Below are positions 41,201 through 48,458 of a DNA stretch of 64,000 bases, piece by piece (position 1 is the stretch's first letter; the number at the start of each line of letters is the position of its first letter). The notes below the pieces were generated by a model. The model was not told the DNA's origin. It ran no database searches and saw only the letters and a program-made list of their open reading frames with translations. This stretch comes from an uncultured Dorea sp. (GTDB lineage Bacteria > Bacillota > Clostridia > Lachnospirales > Lachnospiraceae): contig NZ_CAKRAH010000008.1 of assembly GCF_934294775.1 (NCBI RefSeq), forward strand, positions 20,860-84,859. Reading direction: 5' to 3'. The position numbers and the translations under genes were made by a program.

Positions 41201-42460
41201 GATGCAGTCTACATCTGGTTCGAAGAAAGAAGCTGCATAGTAGTGCGATACGGTTTCAACTTCGCCTTCGTCTAAAAGAAGAGCTGCTTTGATCAGGGCT
41301 TCGCCATATCCTGTAGAGCAGGAGTGTACGATCTCAACATCTTCTGGTAATTTGCTGTAGATGTCTTTGATGGCTGAGATTGTAGTGCCAAGCGGATCTC
41401 CGTCATTATTATGATAGAAAGAATATAACAAAGTACCATCTTCGCCAACTAAGGCAGCCTTGGTTGTGGTAGAACCTGCATCAATACCCAGGAATGCTTT
41501 GCCGTGGTAAGTGGCAAGGTCTTTGACTGGTACCTGGTGTTTGGCGTGGCGGTCTTCAAATTCTTTATAGTCTGCTTCTGTTGCAAACAGTGGTTCCATA
41601 CGGTCCACTTCGAATTCCATCTTAATCTTGCCTTCAAGACGGCGCTGCATATCGATCAGGGCAACGTCCAGATCTTTTTTGGAATTCAGGGCAGATCCAA
41701 CTGCTGCAAACAAATGTGAATGTGTCGGTGCGATGATATGTTCATCGTCCAGTTTTAATGTACGGATGAATGCTTCACGCAGTTCAGAAAGAAAGTGAAG
41801 CGGTCCTCCTAAAAATGCCACATGTCCGCGGATTGGTTTACCGCAGGCAAGTCCGCTGATCGTCTGATTTACCACTGCCTGAAAAATAGAGGCAGCAAGG
41901 TCTTCCTTGGCGGCACCATCGTTGATCAGAGGCTGGATATCTGTCTTGGCAAATACACCACATCTTGCGGCAATTGTGTAGAGGGCCTTGTAGTTTTTCG
42001 CATATTCATTCAGTCCAGAGGCATCGGTCTGCAAAAGAGAAGCCATCTGGTCGATGAAGGATCCTGTACCACCGGCACAGACGCCGTTCATACGCTGCTC
42101 AACATTTCCACCTTCAAAGTAGATGATCTTGGCATCTTCACCGCCAAGTTCGATGGCAACGTCTGTCTGAGGTGCATAGTCCTGAAGAGCAGTAGATACA
42201 GCAATTACTTCCTGGACAAATGGTACGCCCAGATGTTTTGCAAGTGTCAGGCCGCCGGAACCCGTGATAACAGGTGAGGCATGAACCGGACCAAGTTTAT
42301 GTATTGCTCTTCCTAACAGATCGGAAAGAGTTTCCTGGATGTTAGCGAAATGCCTCTCATAATCAGAAAATACCACTTCATTATTCTCATCTAATATGGC
42401 AATCTTAACGGTTGTAGAACCGATATCGATACCAAGTGTGTATAATTCCTTTTGATTCAT
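38216..42460 (-). CDS. Giant BadF/HgdC-type activase with dehydratase-like domains
   Basis: 1414 residues, a single-chain fusion. There are two ASKHA ATPase domains: TLGIDIGSTTVKIAILDENN near residue 7 and FLGIDAGSTTTKAALVGEDG near 323, each with a cluster-binding cysteine loop (NGVCAGGTGSFIDQM; NEACSSGCGSFIETF). A four-cysteine KCKGCTNNCRL and NRCERG segment follows near 610. The DUF2229 region has IGIPRVLNMYENYPFWFTFF, and C-terminal HgdB-like parts have AGRPYHIDPEVNHGIPELIN, NNDACYPSLMVVGQIM and QTGGGCRASNYIGF. The 2-hydroxyacyl-CoA dehydratase activators of this superfamily use ATP to fire low-potential electrons. Substrate unknown; no acyl-CoA genes lie nearby. Confidence 0.88.
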   Translation of the reverse strand: MNQKELYTLGIDIGSTTVKIAILDENNEVVFSDYERHFANIQETLSDLLGRAIHKLGPVHASPVITGSGGLTLAKHLGVPFVQEVIAVSTALQDYAPQTDVAIELGGEDAKIIYFEGGNVEQRMNGVCAGGTGSFIDQMASLLQTDASGLNEYAKNYKALYTIAARCGVFAKTDIQPLINDGAAKEDLAASIFQAVVNQTISGLACGKPIRGHVAFLGGPLHFLSELREAFIRTLKLDDEHIIAPTHSHLFAAVGSALNSKKDLDVALIDMQRRLEGKIKMEFEVDRMEPLFATEADYKEFEDRHAKHQVPVKDLATYHGKAFLGIDAGSTTTKAALVGEDGTLLYSFYHNNDGDPLGTTISAIKDIYSKLPEDVEIVHSCSTGYGEALIKAALLLDEGEVETVSHYYAASFFEPDVDCILDIGGQDMKCIKIKNQTVDSVQLNEACSSGCGSFIETFAKSLNYSVQDFAHEALFAKNPIDLGTRCTVFMNSKVKQAQKEGAEVADISAGLAYSVIKNALFKVIKVSDASELGKHIVVQGGTFYNNAVLRSFEKIANCEAIRPDIAGIMGAFGAALIARERYTDCEGTTMLSIEDIEAMEYSTTMTKCKGCTNNCRLTINHFSGGRKFITGNRCERGLGKAKATNKLPNLFEYKLKRYFDYEPLAEENAPRGVIGIPRVLNMYENYPFWFTFFNELGFRVVLSPVSNRKVYELGIDSIPSESECYPAKLAHGHVQWLINNEIKTIFYPSIPYERNEFAEANNHYNCPIVTSYPENIKNNIDAIVHGEVDFLHPFISFASEETLSYRLVEELSEKFSIPADEIKKATHTAWEELAACRKDMQKKGEETIKFLNETGNRGIVLAGRPYHIDPEVNHGIPELINSYNIAVLTEDSISHLNPAEHPLNVMDQWMYHSRLYAAANYVKTVDNLDLIQLNSFGCGLDAVTTDQVASILNDSDKIYTSLKIDEVNNLGAARIRVRSLLAAIRVRERRGDKREIKSSAIEKVVFTKEMRKNYTILCPQMSPIHFELLEPAFNASGYNLQVLPNDNKQAVDVGLKYVNNDACYPSLMVVGQIMEAILSGKYDTHKIAVIISQTGGGCRASNYIGFIRRALKKAGYGYIPVISINLSGLEDNPGFKLTPNLILRGIYSAVFGDIFMKCVYRLRPYEAVPGSVNAMHRKWVKVCQDFVSNGYPSRRKFKRLCREIIEDFDNNIELLDIKKPRVGVVGEILVKFLPAANNYLVDLLESEGAEAVVPDLLDFLLYCFYNQNFKVEKLGFEKKKAITANLGIKALEWFRAPATEAFAASKHFTPPAKIQDLGKMASDIVSLGNQTGEGWFLTGEMLELIHSGAPNIVCTQPFACLPNHVVGKGVIKELRRRYPESNIVAIDFDPGASEVNQLNRLKLMLSTANKNLNK

Positions 42461-42538
42461 GTTATATAACTCCTTGTCATGTTAAAATATATGTCTTTCT
42501 TCTTATTAAATGCATTTTGCTTTGGTGTGACCTGTAAC

Positions 42539-42567
42539 ATTATACGACAAAAGATGCCAAAAGACAA
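42539..42567 (-). promoter_or_regulatory. Promoter of the giant activase gene
   Basis: Minus strand: TTGTCT (42562-42567), 17 bp, TATAAT (42539-42544). Confidence 0.6.
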
Positions 42568-42618
42568 TTAACAAATGTTGAAGATATGTTAAAAAGAGAT
42601 GAACTTTACTTGGTGGAA

Positions 42619-42647
42619 TTGACAAATATCTCTCAAGAATGTAGAAT
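42619..42647 (+). promoter_or_regulatory. Promoter of the rhomboid-like/pyk operon
   Basis: TTGACA (42619-42624), 17 bp, TAGAAT (42642-42647), then AAAGGAG before ATG 42685. Confidence 0.7.
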
Positions 42648-42684
42648 GTCTACAGTGTGAAAATAAACATAAAGGAGTAACTAT

Positions 42685-43557
42685 ATGAATAATTGGTTAG
42701 ACAAACTTGAACGGAAATTTGGCAGATATGCGATTCCAAATCTGATCACATATATTATAATATTATATGCAGCCGGATTTGCACTGGAATTGATCAATCC
42801 GATATTCTATAGTCAGTTCCTTAGCCTGGATGCCAGTAAGATTCTTCAGGGGCAGATATGGAGAATTGTAACATTTATTATCCAGCCACCATCTGACAAT
42901 TTGATTTTCATAGTATTTGCGCTGTATCTTTATTATATGATAGGGAAACAGCTGGAGGCAGCATGGGGGGCTTTTCGGTTTAATCTGTATTTCTTTTCAG
43001 GAATGCTCTTTATTGTAATAGGAGCCATACTGGCATATTTATTGACAGGAGCAGTACTCAGGATGGATACATGGTATCTGAATCTGTCATTGTTTTTTGC
43101 ATTTGCAGCACTTTACCCGGATGTTCAGCTTTTACTATTCTTTGTCATACCGATAAAGATCAAGTGGCTGGCATTGCTTGATGGCCTGTATTTTGTCTAT
43201 GCGATCGTGCAGGCTTTTCTTCCGGCCTACGGCGGAGGTGATTTTGGCATATATTATAAGGCGAATGCGCTTGCCGCATTTATCTCAATCCTGAACTTTA
43301 TAATATTCTTCTTAAGTTCAAGAAATATGAAGCCATATGCACCAGGCCAGATGAAGAGAAGAACCGAGTTCAAACGTAAGGTAAAGCAGGCGGAAAGACC
43401 GGTAAATGTATATGCAAATGGAGCAAAACACAGATGTGCAGTCTGCGGAAGAACAGAGTTGGATGATCCGAATCTGGAATTCCGGTATTGCTCAAAATGT
43501 AATGGCAATTATGAATATTGCCAGGACCATTTGTTCACACATACACATGTTAAATAA
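42685..43557 (+). CDS. Rhomboid-like membrane protein with C-terminal zinc ribbon, no catalytic serine
   Basis: 290 residues. Six or so membrane spans with the rhomboid-superfamily feel: early loop LQGQIWRIVTFIIQPPSDNL, then YMIGKQLEAAWGAFRFNLYF, which matches the conserved E-x3-W-G segment. In the fourth span, where active rhomboids have GxSG, this protein has MDTWYLNLSLFFAFAALYPD, and no partnering histidine is evident, so it should be a pseudoprotease like derlin or TMEM115. A basic linker leads to a CAVC and CSKC zinc ribbon (about 250-285). 27 nt upstream of pyk. Confidence 0.72.
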   Translation: MNNWLDKLERKFGRYAIPNLITYIIILYAAGFALELINPIFYSQFLSLDASKILQGQIWRIVTFIIQPPSDNLIFIVFALYLYYMIGKQLEAAWGAFRFNLYFFSGMLFIVIGAILAYLLTGAVLRMDTWYLNLSLFFAFAALYPDVQLLLFFVIPIKIKWLALLDGLYFVYAIVQAFLPAYGGGDFGIYYKANALAAFISILNFIIFFLSSRNMKPYAPGQMKRRTEFKRKVKQAERPVNVYANGAKHRCAVCGRTELDDPNLEFRYCSKCNGNYEYCQDHLFTHTHVK

Positions 43558-43584
43558 CTAAACTAAGAGAGGAATAGGGATAGT

Positions 43585-45027
43585 ATGAAAAAAACAAAAA
43601 TTATCTGTACAATGGGACCAAATACCAACGATGAATCTCTGATGAGAAAATTAGTTCAGAATGGAATGGACATCGCAAGATTTAACTTTTCTCATGGAGA
43701 CCACGAGGAACAAAAGGGCCGTATGGATATGTTAAAGAAGATCCGCGAGGAAGAAAATAAACCAATCGCAATTCTTCTGGATACAAAAGGACCTGAAATT
43801 CGTACAGGTGTATTAAAAGACGGAAAGAAAGTACAGCTTGAAACAGGAGATACATTTACACTGACTACAGATGAAATCGTTGGAGATAACAAGATTGTAT
43901 CTATTACATATAAGGGCCTGGTTGAGGATGTAAAGGCAGGAAGCACTATCCTGATTGATGATGGTCTGATCGAGTTGAAAGTAAAAGATAAAAAAGGCAA
44001 TAACATCAATTGTGAAGTTGTTAATGGTGGAGAGCTTGGAGAGAAGAAGGGTGTCAATGTACCGAATGTGGCAATCCGTCTTCCAGCTATTACAGATAAA
44101 GACCGTGAAGATCTGAAATTCGGTGTAGAGCAGGGTGTAGATTTTATCGCTGCTTCATTTGTAAGAAACGCAGAATGTATTCTGGAGATCAAATCATTCT
44201 TAAGAGAATGTAAAGCTCCATATATTCCGGTTATCGCAAAAGTAGAGAACTTTGAAGCAATCAAGAACATTGATGAAATCATCCGCTGTGCAGATGGAAT
44301 CATGGTAGCCAGAGGTGACCTTGGTGTTGAGATCCCGGCAGAAGAAGTACCATATCTTCAGAAAACAATCATCCAGAAATGTAACGATAACTTTAAACCA
44401 GTTATCACAGCTACACAGATGCTGGATTCTATGATGCGTAATCCACGCCCGACAAGAGCGGAGGTTACAGACGTTGCCAATGCTGTATATGACGGAACAG
44501 ATGCAGTTATGCTTTCAGGAGAGACTGCACAGGGTAAATATCCATTAGAAGCACTGCAGATGATGGTACATATTGTTGAAAATACAGAAGAACATCTGGA
44601 TTATGATATGATTCTTAGAAAAGCAGGAGAGCACAGACTTAAGAGTGCATCCAGTGCACTTGCACATGCAACTGTAACAACAGCAAATAACCTGCGTGCA
44701 AAATGTATCGTAACACCTACCGTATCAGGAGCAACTGCAAGAGTTGTATCTAAGTTCAAACCAAAAACAGGAATTATCGGCGTCAGTCCAAACGAGGCAA
44801 CACTGAGAAGAATGCAGATCAACTGGGGGGTAAGACCGCTGAAATCAGTAGCTGTATATACAACAGAAGATATCTGTGGCAATGCAATTGATTTGATTTG
44901 TGCAAAACAGCTTGCAGAAGCAGGGGATATGGTTGTATTAACACTTGGAATTCCATCTACAAATGTATCTGAGAACAGAACTGTAAGTAATATGATGAGA
45001 ATTGCAATGGTAGATGACAGAAAATAA
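43585..45027 (+). CDS. pyk: Pyruvate kinase
   Basis: Last step of glycolysis, PEP plus ADP to pyruvate plus ATP. 480 residues. KIICTMGPNT, DIARFNFSHGDHEEQ, LDTKGPEIRTG, DFIAASFVRNAECIL, and MVARGDLGVEIPAEEV with the active-site residues, then TATQMLDSM and AVMLSGETAQGKYP. It ends after the allosteric C-domain and lacks the extra PEP-utilising domain found in Bacillus. Co-transcribed with the upstream rhomboid-like gene, then terminated. Confidence 0.97.
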   Translation: MKKTKIICTMGPNTNDESLMRKLVQNGMDIARFNFSHGDHEEQKGRMDMLKKIREEENKPIAILLDTKGPEIRTGVLKDGKKVQLETGDTFTLTTDEIVGDNKIVSITYKGLVEDVKAGSTILIDDGLIELKVKDKKGNNINCEVVNGGELGEKKGVNVPNVAIRLPAITDKDREDLKFGVEQGVDFIAASFVRNAECILEIKSFLRECKAPYIPVIAKVENFEAIKNIDEIIRCADGIMVARGDLGVEIPAEEVPYLQKTIIQKCNDNFKPVITATQMLDSMMRNPRPTRAEVTDVANAVYDGTDAVMLSGETAQGKYPLEALQMMVHIVENTEEHLDYDMILRKAGEHRLKSASSALAHATVTTANNLRAKCIVTPTVSGATARVVSKFKPKTGIIGVSPNEATLRRMQINWGVRPLKSVAVYTTEDICGNAIDLICAKQLAEAGDMVVLTLGIPSTNVSENRTVSNMMRIAMVDDRK

Positions 45028-45063
45028 ATAATATTATAAAGGGATAATTCCCATATGGGAGAA

Positions 45064-45116
45064 CCAGAAAGCGAAGAGGCTTGACGAACAGTTGATGCAT
45101 GGCTTTCTGGTTTTTT
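45064..45116 (+). terminator. Terminator of pyk
   Basis: CCAGAAAGC pairs with GCTTTCTGG across a loop of about 29 nt, then six T, with the dispersed repeat starting immediately. Confidence 0.75.
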
Positions 45117-45157
45117 GTATACCAAAGTATGCAAGAAAAGCTGCCAGTGACAGGTTC
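45117..45157 (+). repeat. Terminator-linked dispersed repeat, copy 5
   Basis: GTATAC-CAAA-GTATGC, then AAGAAAAGCTGCCAGTGACA and GGTTC. Confidence 0.8.
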
Positions 45158-45237
45158 TTTTGTATTACCGTGTGTTCGAAAGAAGATACCAGGGGCCGGT
45201 TCTGCAGATTGCCGGGCTTTTTTGAGAAAGATTCTCC

Positions 45238-45266
45238 TTGACAGATAACAGAATATCGATTATAGT
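45238..45266 (+). promoter_or_regulatory. Promoter of the trmB/decarboxylase operon
   Basis: TTGACA (45238-45243), 17 bp, TATAGT (45261-45266). Confidence 0.7.
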
Positions 45267-45308
45267 GTTCCTGTGGAGAACTACTAAAGAACCCAGAGGT
45301 GGATAAAA

Positions 45309-46022
45309 ATGGAAGAACAATCATTTATAGAACGCCTGATGGAATTCGGACTTACAAGACAGGAAGCAAGTATATACCAGTGCCTTCTTACAGAAGGAAA
45401 GGTAACAGGATATGAAGTTGCTAAGCAGACGGGAATTTCCAGATCAAATGCCTATAATTCACTGGCGAATATGACGGAAAAAGGAGCAGCTTATCTGGTA
45501 GAAGAAGCCAGTACGAGAAAGTATGTGCCGGTATCACTGAATGAATTTTGTAAAAACCGTATCCGTAAGCTGGAAGAAAGTGGAAAATGGCTGGAGGAAC
45601 ATATGCCGTCTGAAAAAGCATATGCAGAAGGCTATATTACCATCGAAGGCGCAGAAAATATATTGAATAAAATACGTAATCTGTTATCGCAGGTAGATCA
45701 GAGAGTTTATATCAGTTGTACAAGAAACTATCTGCTGCTTTTGGTCCGTGAACTGGATGAACTAATGGAAGCGAGAAAGAAAGTTGTGATCCTTACAGAT
45801 CAGCCGGCGTCTTTTCGCAATGCAAAGGTTTATTTAGGAGAAAACCGTGGAATGCAGATTGGGATCATAGCAGATTCCAAGTATGTACTTACCGGAGAAT
45901 ATGGAGAGGGAAGTATGAACACCTGTCTGTATTCCGGACAGAAAAACTTTGTTGAGTTGTATAAAACAGCACTTGCGAATGAGATAAAGTTATTATCAAT
46001 ACGAGAGGAGAACAGATATTAA
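45309..46022 (+). CDS. TrmB-family transcriptional regulator
   Basis: 237 residues. N-terminal winged helix (FGLTRQEASIYQCLLTEGKV, then YEVAKQTGISRSNAYNSLAN), a coiled-coil linker (about 85-105), and a C-terminal domain like the TrmB sugar-sensing/PLD-like dimer part. TrmB-family proteins sense small molecules. It sits 1 nt before the decarboxylase start, so the two are co-expressed and the regulator probably controls its own operon. Ligand unknown. Confidence 0.85.
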   Translation: MEEQSFIERLMEFGLTRQEASIYQCLLTEGKVTGYEVAKQTGISRSNAYNSLANMTEKGAAYLVEEASTRKYVPVSLNEFCKNRIRKLEESGKWLEEHMPSEKAYAEGYITIEGAENILNKIRNLLSQVDQRVYISCTRNYLLLLVRELDELMEARKKVVILTDQPASFRNAKVYLGENRGMQIGIIADSKYVLTGEYGEGSMNTCLYSGQKNFVELYKTALANEIKLLSIREENRY

Positions 46023-46023
46023 G

Positions 46024-47298
46024 ATGAAAAAAGTACCATTTGTCACAAAAGAACAATTAGATGAGATTATTAAAACTTATCCGACACCGTTTCATTTATA
46101 TGATGAAAAAGGAATCCGTAAGAATATGGAAGCGTTAAGAGATGCGTTTTCGTGGAATAAAGGATACAGAGAGTATTTTGCAGTAAAGGCAACACCAAAT
46201 CCGTTCCTGATCAATATTTTAAGAGAGTATGGATGCGGATGCGACTGTTCTTCTTATACAGAACTGATGCTTTCTGATGCGATTGGTGCTACTGGCGAAG
46301 ATATCATGTTTTCTTCAAATGATACACCTGCAGAAGAATTCGTACTGGCAGATAAGCTGAATGCAATCATCAATCTGGATGATATTACACATATTGATTT
46401 TCTTGAAAAAGCAATTGGTCATATTCCGGAGACAATCAGCTGCCGTTACAATCCGGGTGGAATGTTCAAAATCAGTAATGATATTATGGACAATCCGGGA
46501 GATGCCAAGTATGGAATGACAACCGAACAGCTTTGTGAAGCATTCAAAACATTAAAAGCAAAAGGAGCAAAAGAATTTGGTATTCATGCATTCCTCGCAA
46601 GTAATACAGTAACAAATGAGTATTATCCAATGCTTGCAAAGGTATTATTTGAAGTAGCGGTTAAACTTCAGAAAGAGACAGGTGCGCACATCAAGTTCAT
46701 CAATCTGTCAGGTGGTGTTGGAATCCCTTACAAACCAGATCAGGAACCGAATGATATCCGCGCAATCGGAGATGGCGTACGTCGTGTATATGAAGAAGTT
46801 CTAGTACCGGCAGGTATGGGCGATGTTGCAATCTATACAGAGATGGGACGTTTTATGATGGGACCTTATGGATGCCTTGTAACAACTGCCATTCATGAAA
46901 AACATACACATAAGGAATATATCGGTGTAGATGCGTGTGCAGTAAACCTGATGCGTCCGGCTATGTACGGGGCATATCATCACATTACGGTTATGGGAAA
47001 AGAAGATGCACCATGTGATCATAAATATGATGTAACAGGTTCTCTGTGTGAGAATAATGATAAATTTGCAATTGACCGTATGCTTCCAAAAGTTGATATG
47101 GGAGATGTGCTTGTGATTCATGATACAGGTGCGCATGGATTTTCTATGGGATATAACTACAACGGTAAATTAAAATCAGCCGAAGTGCTTCTGAAAGAAG
47201 ACGGTTCTACACAGTTGATCCGAAGAGCAGAGACACCGGCAGATTATTTTGCAACATTTGATTGTTTTGACATTGGAAAAAAACTGATTAAAAAATAG
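46024..47298 (+). CDS. Diaminopimelate decarboxylase-family PLP enzyme
   Basis: 424 residues of the alanine racemase-fold (group IV) decarboxylase family. EYFAVKATPNPFLINIL has the PLP lysine in AVKAT, followed by GCGCDCSSYTEL, INLSGGVGIPYKPD, TEMGRFMMGPYG, and DACAVNLMRP in place of the usual product-site motif. It probably makes lysine from meso-diaminopimelate, but the slightly unusual active-site motifs and the linked TrmB regulator leave room for another amino-acid or polyamine substrate. Confidence 0.82.
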   Translation: MKKVPFVTKEQLDEIIKTYPTPFHLYDEKGIRKNMEALRDAFSWNKGYREYFAVKATPNPFLINILREYGCGCDCSSYTELMLSDAIGATGEDIMFSSNDTPAEEFVLADKLNAIINLDDITHIDFLEKAIGHIPETISCRYNPGGMFKISNDIMDNPGDAKYGMTTEQLCEAFKTLKAKGAKEFGIHAFLASNTVTNEYYPMLAKVLFEVAVKLQKETGAHIKFINLSGGVGIPYKPDQEPNDIRAIGDGVRRVYEEVLVPAGMGDVAIYTEMGRFMMGPYGCLVTTAIHEKHTHKEYIGVDACAVNLMRPAMYGAYHHITVMGKEDAPCDHKYDVTGSLCENNDKFAIDRMLPKVDMGDVLVIHDTGAHGFSMGYNYNGKLKSAEVLLKEDGSTQLIRRAETPADYFATFDCFDIGKKLIKK

Positions 47299-47299
47299 A

Positions 47300-47328
47300 T
47301 TGTGTGATTAACAATTGCACAGTATAAT
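47300..47328 (+). promoter_or_regulatory. Promoter of the lipoprotein gene
   Basis: TTGTGT (47300-47305), 17 bp, TATAAT (47323-47328). Confidence 0.55.
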
Positions 47329-47395
47329 AATAGTACCTTTCTTATTTATATATTTCAGATAAGTGAGGTGCTATTTTTTTAGGAGGCGGAAATAT

Positions 47396-48031
47396 ATGAA
47401 AAAAAAGAGTATTCTTACTTTGATACTTATTTGTACAGTGATGATATTGTCGGCATGTTCGGGAATGAAAAAGGAAGATGCACAGAATTATGTAAAAGCG
47501 ACACTGGATGCGGGATATAAGGCCCAATTCAAGGAATATATAGAAGTGACAAATTCTACAAAAAAAGCAGCCAGGAAAGAATATGAAGACAATCTGGATG
47601 ATATTATGAAGGAGTCCGGACTAGATGAGATGGATATCTCAGATGAACTAAAAGCACAATATAGATCATTATATGAAAAAATGCTGAAATCAGCAAAATA
47701 CAAAGTGGGTGAAGCAAAGAAAGGAAAAAAGGGGACATACGTTGTGGAAGTAACTGTGTATCCATTTACAGCATTCTCTTCTGTGTCAGGAGAACTGAAT
47801 ACATGGGTGAGGGAAACTTATGCAAATGCAACAGAAGTTCCAAGTAATGAGGAATTGAATGAAGCAATCATGCAGAAGATGTATGAACTAATGAATGAAA
47901 AAGTAGACCAGCCAACATACGATAAGAAAAAGACAGTTCAGATTCGCGTGAAAATGAATGACGATGAAGTGTATTATATTCCGGCAAAAGATCTGGAAAA
48001 CATAGATTCTGAATTGTTCCCTCAGACATAA
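47396..48031 (+). CDS. Uncharacterised lipoprotein
   Basis: 211 residues from the ATG at 47396 (AGGAGG upstream; the longer frame at 47363 has no signal). N-terminus MKKKSILTLILICTVMILSA then CSG is a lipoprotein signal with a good lipobox (LSAC). The rest is a lysine- and glutamate-rich helical domain of a type common in Lachnospiraceae (EYIEVTNSTKKAARKEYEDN). No family I can name. Surface-exposed on the membrane. Placed just before the large adhesin, but with separate promoters. Confidence 0.75.
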   Translation: MKKKSILTLILICTVMILSACSGMKKEDAQNYVKATLDAGYKAQFKEYIEVTNSTKKAARKEYEDNLDDIMKESGLDEMDISDELKAQYRSLYEKMLKSAKYKVGEAKKGKKGTYVVEVTVYPFTAFSSVSGELNTWVRETYANATEVPSNEELNEAIMQKMYELMNEKVDQPTYDKKKTVQIRVKMNDDEVYYIPAKDLENIDSELFPQT

Positions 48032-48081
48032 GCAAAATAAAAGTAATAATTCACAAAAAATCATAGATTCCTGATTTGGGA

Positions 48082-48110
48082 TTGACTATCCTGAATCAGT
48101 AATGTATGAT
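48082..48110 (+). promoter_or_regulatory. Promoter of the adhesin gene
   Basis: TTGACT (48082-48087), 17 bp, TATGAT (48105-48110), over 340 nt upstream of the start. Confidence 0.65.
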
Positions 48111-48458
48111 AACAGTCAAATAAGTCGCCAGACTTCTATTAGGAAGAATGATATTCTTTCATTTAGGTAATCAATCAGGCAGATCATAATTCTTATATGA
48201 TGTTGTCATATTTCATTATTAAATTTTTTTAATACTATAAAGTTGAAAATGGTATTTATTATATTAAAATCCATTCCGAACGGAAAAATCTAAGTTTCTA
48301 AACAAATCTAGATAATTGATCCGGTAAAACAATGATAAGAGCAGGAAAGGAGGAAGTAGACACCGGATTCATATTATAAAAACAAATCAAAATTCAAATC
48401 AGAAAAAATTACATCAAATCCCAAATGAAAAACAAAAATAAGAAAGAGAGGACGATCT
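48111..48458 (+). other. Long AT-rich adhesin leader
   Basis: Roughly 348 nt without a gene. A possible 15-codon ORF starts at ATG 48332 just before an AAAGGAGGAAG, which could be a leader peptide or a chance. I see no known riboswitch. A second promoter-like TTGAAA/TATTAT set lies near 48244. The true ribosome site is GAGAGGA before ATG 48459. Confidence 0.5.

Noticed and set aside
45170..45235. Second terminator after pyk (GGCCGG ... GCCGGGC, T-run)
   Set aside because: Pairing is short and imperfect, and the pyk terminator at 45064 already explains the end of that operon.
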